Source of the DNA: JBBRLG01 sp038231495
Lineage (GTDB): Bacteria > Planctomycetota > Planctomycetia > Gemmatales > Gemmataceae
Length of the DNA: 6,572 nt
Assembly: GCA_038231495.1 (NCBI GenBank)
Contig: JBBRLG010000428.1
Span: forward strand, 1-6,572
Direction of reading: 5' to 3'
The notes under the pieces are model-generated. The model saw only the letters and a program-made list of their open reading frames with translations, was not told the DNA's origin and searched no databases. Of this stretch, positions 4,772 through 6,572 are shown in pieces (the first letter of the stretch is position 1; each line of letters starts with the position of its first letter). Made by a program: the position numbers and the translations under genes.

Positions 4772-6572
4772 ATGTTCCAGCGGTTCGACCATCGCGTTTC
4801 GCATTACCTCTTGCTGGCCGTCGTCTGGGCCGCGGTGGGTCTGCCCAACCTCGGCGTGCCCGGCCTGTGGGACATCGACGAAGGCAACAACGCGACCTGC
4901 GCCCGTGCCATGTGGGAGTCGGGCAACTGGGTGTTGCCGACGTTCAACAACCACATCCGTTTCGACAAGCCGGCCCTGCTCTACTGGCTGCAACTGGCGG
5001 CTTACGCCACCTTCGGCGTCAACGAATTCGCCGCCCGCTTGCCGTCGAGCCTCGCGGCCCTGTTGGCCGTCGTGGCCACCTACGAACTCGGCCGCCGGGC
5101 GTTCAATTCCCGCGTGGGCCTGCTCGGCGGCCTGATCGTAGCGAGCGCGGTCTGCTTCTGCGGCGCGGCCCACTTCGCCAACCCCGACGCCCTACTCACC
5201 GCCTGCACGACACTGACACTGTTGATCTTTTTCACCAGCTACCGTCGCGGCAATCGTTGGTGGAGCCTGCTCACCGGCGTGACGACCGGGCTGGGCGTCT
5301 TGGCCAAGGGGCCGGTCGGTTTGGTGCTGCCCTCGGCGGTGATGCTGTTGTTCCTGCTGTGGGAACGGCAACTGCGGCGGCTGTGGGACTGGCGCATTCT
5401 GAGCGGCGTGGTGACGTTCCTGCTGGTCGCGGCACCCTGGTACGTCTGGGTGAGCCTGGAAACCAAGGGGCGCTGGCTCGAAGGCTTTATCATGGACCAC
5501 AACCTCCGCCGCCTCGTCGACCGCAACGGCATGGAGAACCACGGCGGGCCGATCTACTACTACGTGTTGATGCTCTGCCTCGGTTTCATCCCCTGGTCGG
5601 TCTTCCTGGGGCCGGCGGTGTGGAACGTCGTCGCCGAATTGCGCGGCAACCCTCGGTCGCCTCGATTAGCAGAAAAACGGTCTCTGATATCCTCATTTTG
5701 GGCGACCGTCGTTTATTACCTGCCGCGCCCATCCGACGGCCCGGCGCAGGAGGCCACGCGGTTCCTGGTGTGCTGGGCCGGCGTCTTCTTCCTCTTCTTC
5801 ACAGCGGCGGGGACGAAGCTGCCCAACTACATCCTGCCGCTGTACCCGGCGGTGGCGGTGTTGGTGGCACGGCTGCTCGACCGCTACCGCGCGGGCGAAA
5901 CTGCCCTGGCACCCTGGGCGCTGCGCCTGAGCCTCGTCTGCCTGGCGCTGGTCGGAGTCGGTGTGGCGGTCGGCCTGCTGATGGTCGGCGGCGTCGTACA
6001 CGCGGGCTTCCTGCGCGGCCGTTACTTGCCCGGCGTGGAGGTGCTGGCCGCCGCCGGACTGCTGCCGCTGGGCGGCGCGGCCCTGGCAGGGTGGTACGCG
6101 CGGCGCAATCAGCGTGGATACCTGCTCCGCGTTCTGGCCGTGACGGCGGTGCTATTCACGGCGACCCTCGCGGCGTGGGGACCGGCCCTCGCGGACCGCT
6201 CCAAGGCGCCGCGCGACCTGGTCGGCCTGCTGCCCGCCGACCAGGCTGCGCGCGAAGTGCGAATCGCCACCTACGGCTACTTCCAGCCGAGCCTCGTGTT
6301 CTACTGCCAACGGGAGGTCGAGGTTTTCACCGGCGAGCAACAGGTGCAGGACTTTCTCGACGCGCCGCTGCCGTCGTACCTGATCCTCAAGGCGGACGAG
6401 TGGGAGGAACTGCGGCCGAAACTCCACGGCCAACTGCACCTGCTGGGCGGCAAGTACGACATCTATGAAGGGCGCGAAATCGTCGTCGTGACCAACGAAG
6501 TGGCGGCCGGTTTCGTCGGCGGTCTGGCGAGCCGGGAGCGTAAGCGACCGGAGTCTATCTCCACAGATAAAC
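4772..6572 (+). CDS. ArnT/PMT-like membrane glycosyltransferase (GT39/GT83 type), 3' partial
   Basis: The gene encodes an integral membrane glycosyltransferase that by family uses a polyprenyl-phosphate-linked sugar and glycosylates a lipid or protein on the outer face of the cytoplasmic membrane. Donor and acceptor cannot be read from the sequence. The frame is open for 600 codons to the window edge. After a first membrane helix (about 12-32) comes the family's catalytic loop, with the acidic pair D36-E37 and FDKPALLYWL (K66-P67). Other family motifs are NPD with D139, LAKGP (K179), MDHNLRRL (241-248), and KLPNYILPLYPA (K349). About ten to twelve hydrophobic helices reach residue ~472. A soluble C-terminal domain of about 125 residues follows. 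Codons ~295-315 are AT-rich and use rare codons. The last ~16 codons read through a dispersed repeat, so the native C-terminus is uncertain. The start is supported by AAGGA at 8 bases. The gene is divergent from the HEAT-protein gene, and no cell-envelope cluster is visible in the window. Confidence 0.88.
   Translation, partial: MFQRFDHRVSHYLLLAVVWAAVGLPNLGVPGLWDIDEGNNATCARAMWESGNWVLPTFNNHIRFDKPALLYWLQLAAYATFGVNEFAARLPSSLAALLAVVATYELGRRAFNSRVGLLGGLIVASAVCFCGAAHFANPDALLTACTTLTLLIFFTSYRRGNRWWSLLTGVTTGLGVLAKGPVGLVLPSAVMLLFLLWERQLRRLWDWRILSGVVTFLLVAAPWYVWVSLETKGRWLEGFIMDHNLRRLVDRNGMENHGGPIYYYVLMLCLGFIPWSVFLGPAVWNVVAELRGNPRSPRLAEKRSLISSFWATVVYYLPRPSDGPAQEATRFLVCWAGVFFLFFTAAGTKLPNYILPLYPAVAVLVARLLDRYRAGETALAPWALRLSLVCLALVGVGVAVGLLMVGGVVHAGFLRGRYLPGVEVLAAAGLLPLGGAALAGWYARRNQRGYLLRVLAVTAVLFTATLAAWGPALADRSKAPRDLVGLLPADQAAREVRIATYGYFQPSLVFYCQREVEVFTGEQQVQDFLDAPLPSYLILKADEWEELRPKLHGQLHLLGGKYDIYEGREIVVVTNEVAAGFVGGLASRERKRPESISTDK
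5654..5708. repeat. AT-rich island bounded by 8-bp inverted repeats inside the glycosyltransferase
   Basis: CGGTCGCC (5654-5661) and its exact reverse complement GGCGACCG (5701-5708) bracket a 39-base stretch. Bases 5661-5700 are about 40% GC, far below the surrounding coding sequence. In frame they give TTA, GCA, AAA, ATA and TCA codons that are rare elsewhere in the gene. The reading frame is kept on both sides. It could be a small in-frame insertion or simply a poorly conserved loop between membrane helices. Confidence 0.5.
6526..6553 (+). repeat. Third copy of the 28-base repeat unit
   Basis: This copy matches the left arm at 4688-4715 in 27 of 28 positions; base 6542 is A where that arm has C. 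It has the same orientation as the left arm. It is read in the glycosyltransferase frame as part of LASRERKRPE. A short TATCT/AGATA hairpin (6556-6569) follows. The inverted partner arm, if any, would lie past the window edge. Confidence 0.93.

Noticed and set aside
4867..6468. Long open frame of 533 codons on the plus strand
   Set aside because: It is offset from the glycosyltransferase frame, is Arg/Pro/Gly-rich and shows no family motif. The frame from 4772 shows membrane helices and conserved motifs throughout. The shadow arises from high GC.

Overview
The window is GC-rich bacterial DNA with three long genes on both strands. Three things together suggest a planctomycete, and this is an inference from gene style rather than from a marker gene: high GC, a large exported HEAT-repeat protein with a Trp-rich motif, and dispersed GC-rich palindromic repeats next to genes. 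No rRNA, tRNA, CRISPR array, transposase or phage gene was seen.

Layout from left to right. Bases 1-29 are a near-perfect palindrome. Bases 30-265 are a leader with one plausible promoter. Bases 266-2530 (+) encode a GAF-domain PEP-protein phosphotransferase of the PtsP (EI-Ntr) type, with every catalytic residue of enzyme I present. It converges on a minus-strand gene, with only 20 bases between the two stop codons and a GC-rich imperfect hairpin at the junction. Bases 4536-2551 (-) encode a 661-residue HEAT-repeat protein with a signal peptide. Its Shine-Dalgarno sequence is strong and it has a well-spaced sigma70-like promoter. Bases 4537-4771 are a divergent control region. It holds that promoter, an opposite-strand TATAAT box, and a perfect 28-bp inverted repeat with an 11-base loop. 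From 4772 (+) to the window edge runs an ArnT/PMT-like (GT39/GT83 type) membrane glycosyltransferase. Its frame has no stop in the window.

The three genes do not form an operon. The first and second are convergent, and the second and third are divergent. PtsP would act in the cytoplasm in a regulatory phosphorelay, the HEAT protein outside the cytoplasmic membrane, and the glycosyltransferase in the membrane. Nothing here ties them into one pathway.

The most notable non-genic signal is the 28-base repeat unit. It occurs three times: twice as the arms of the hairpin just upstream of the glycosyltransferase, and once at that gene's 3' end, where it is read in frame as protein. I found no convincing evidence of a new defence, mobile or biosynthetic system.
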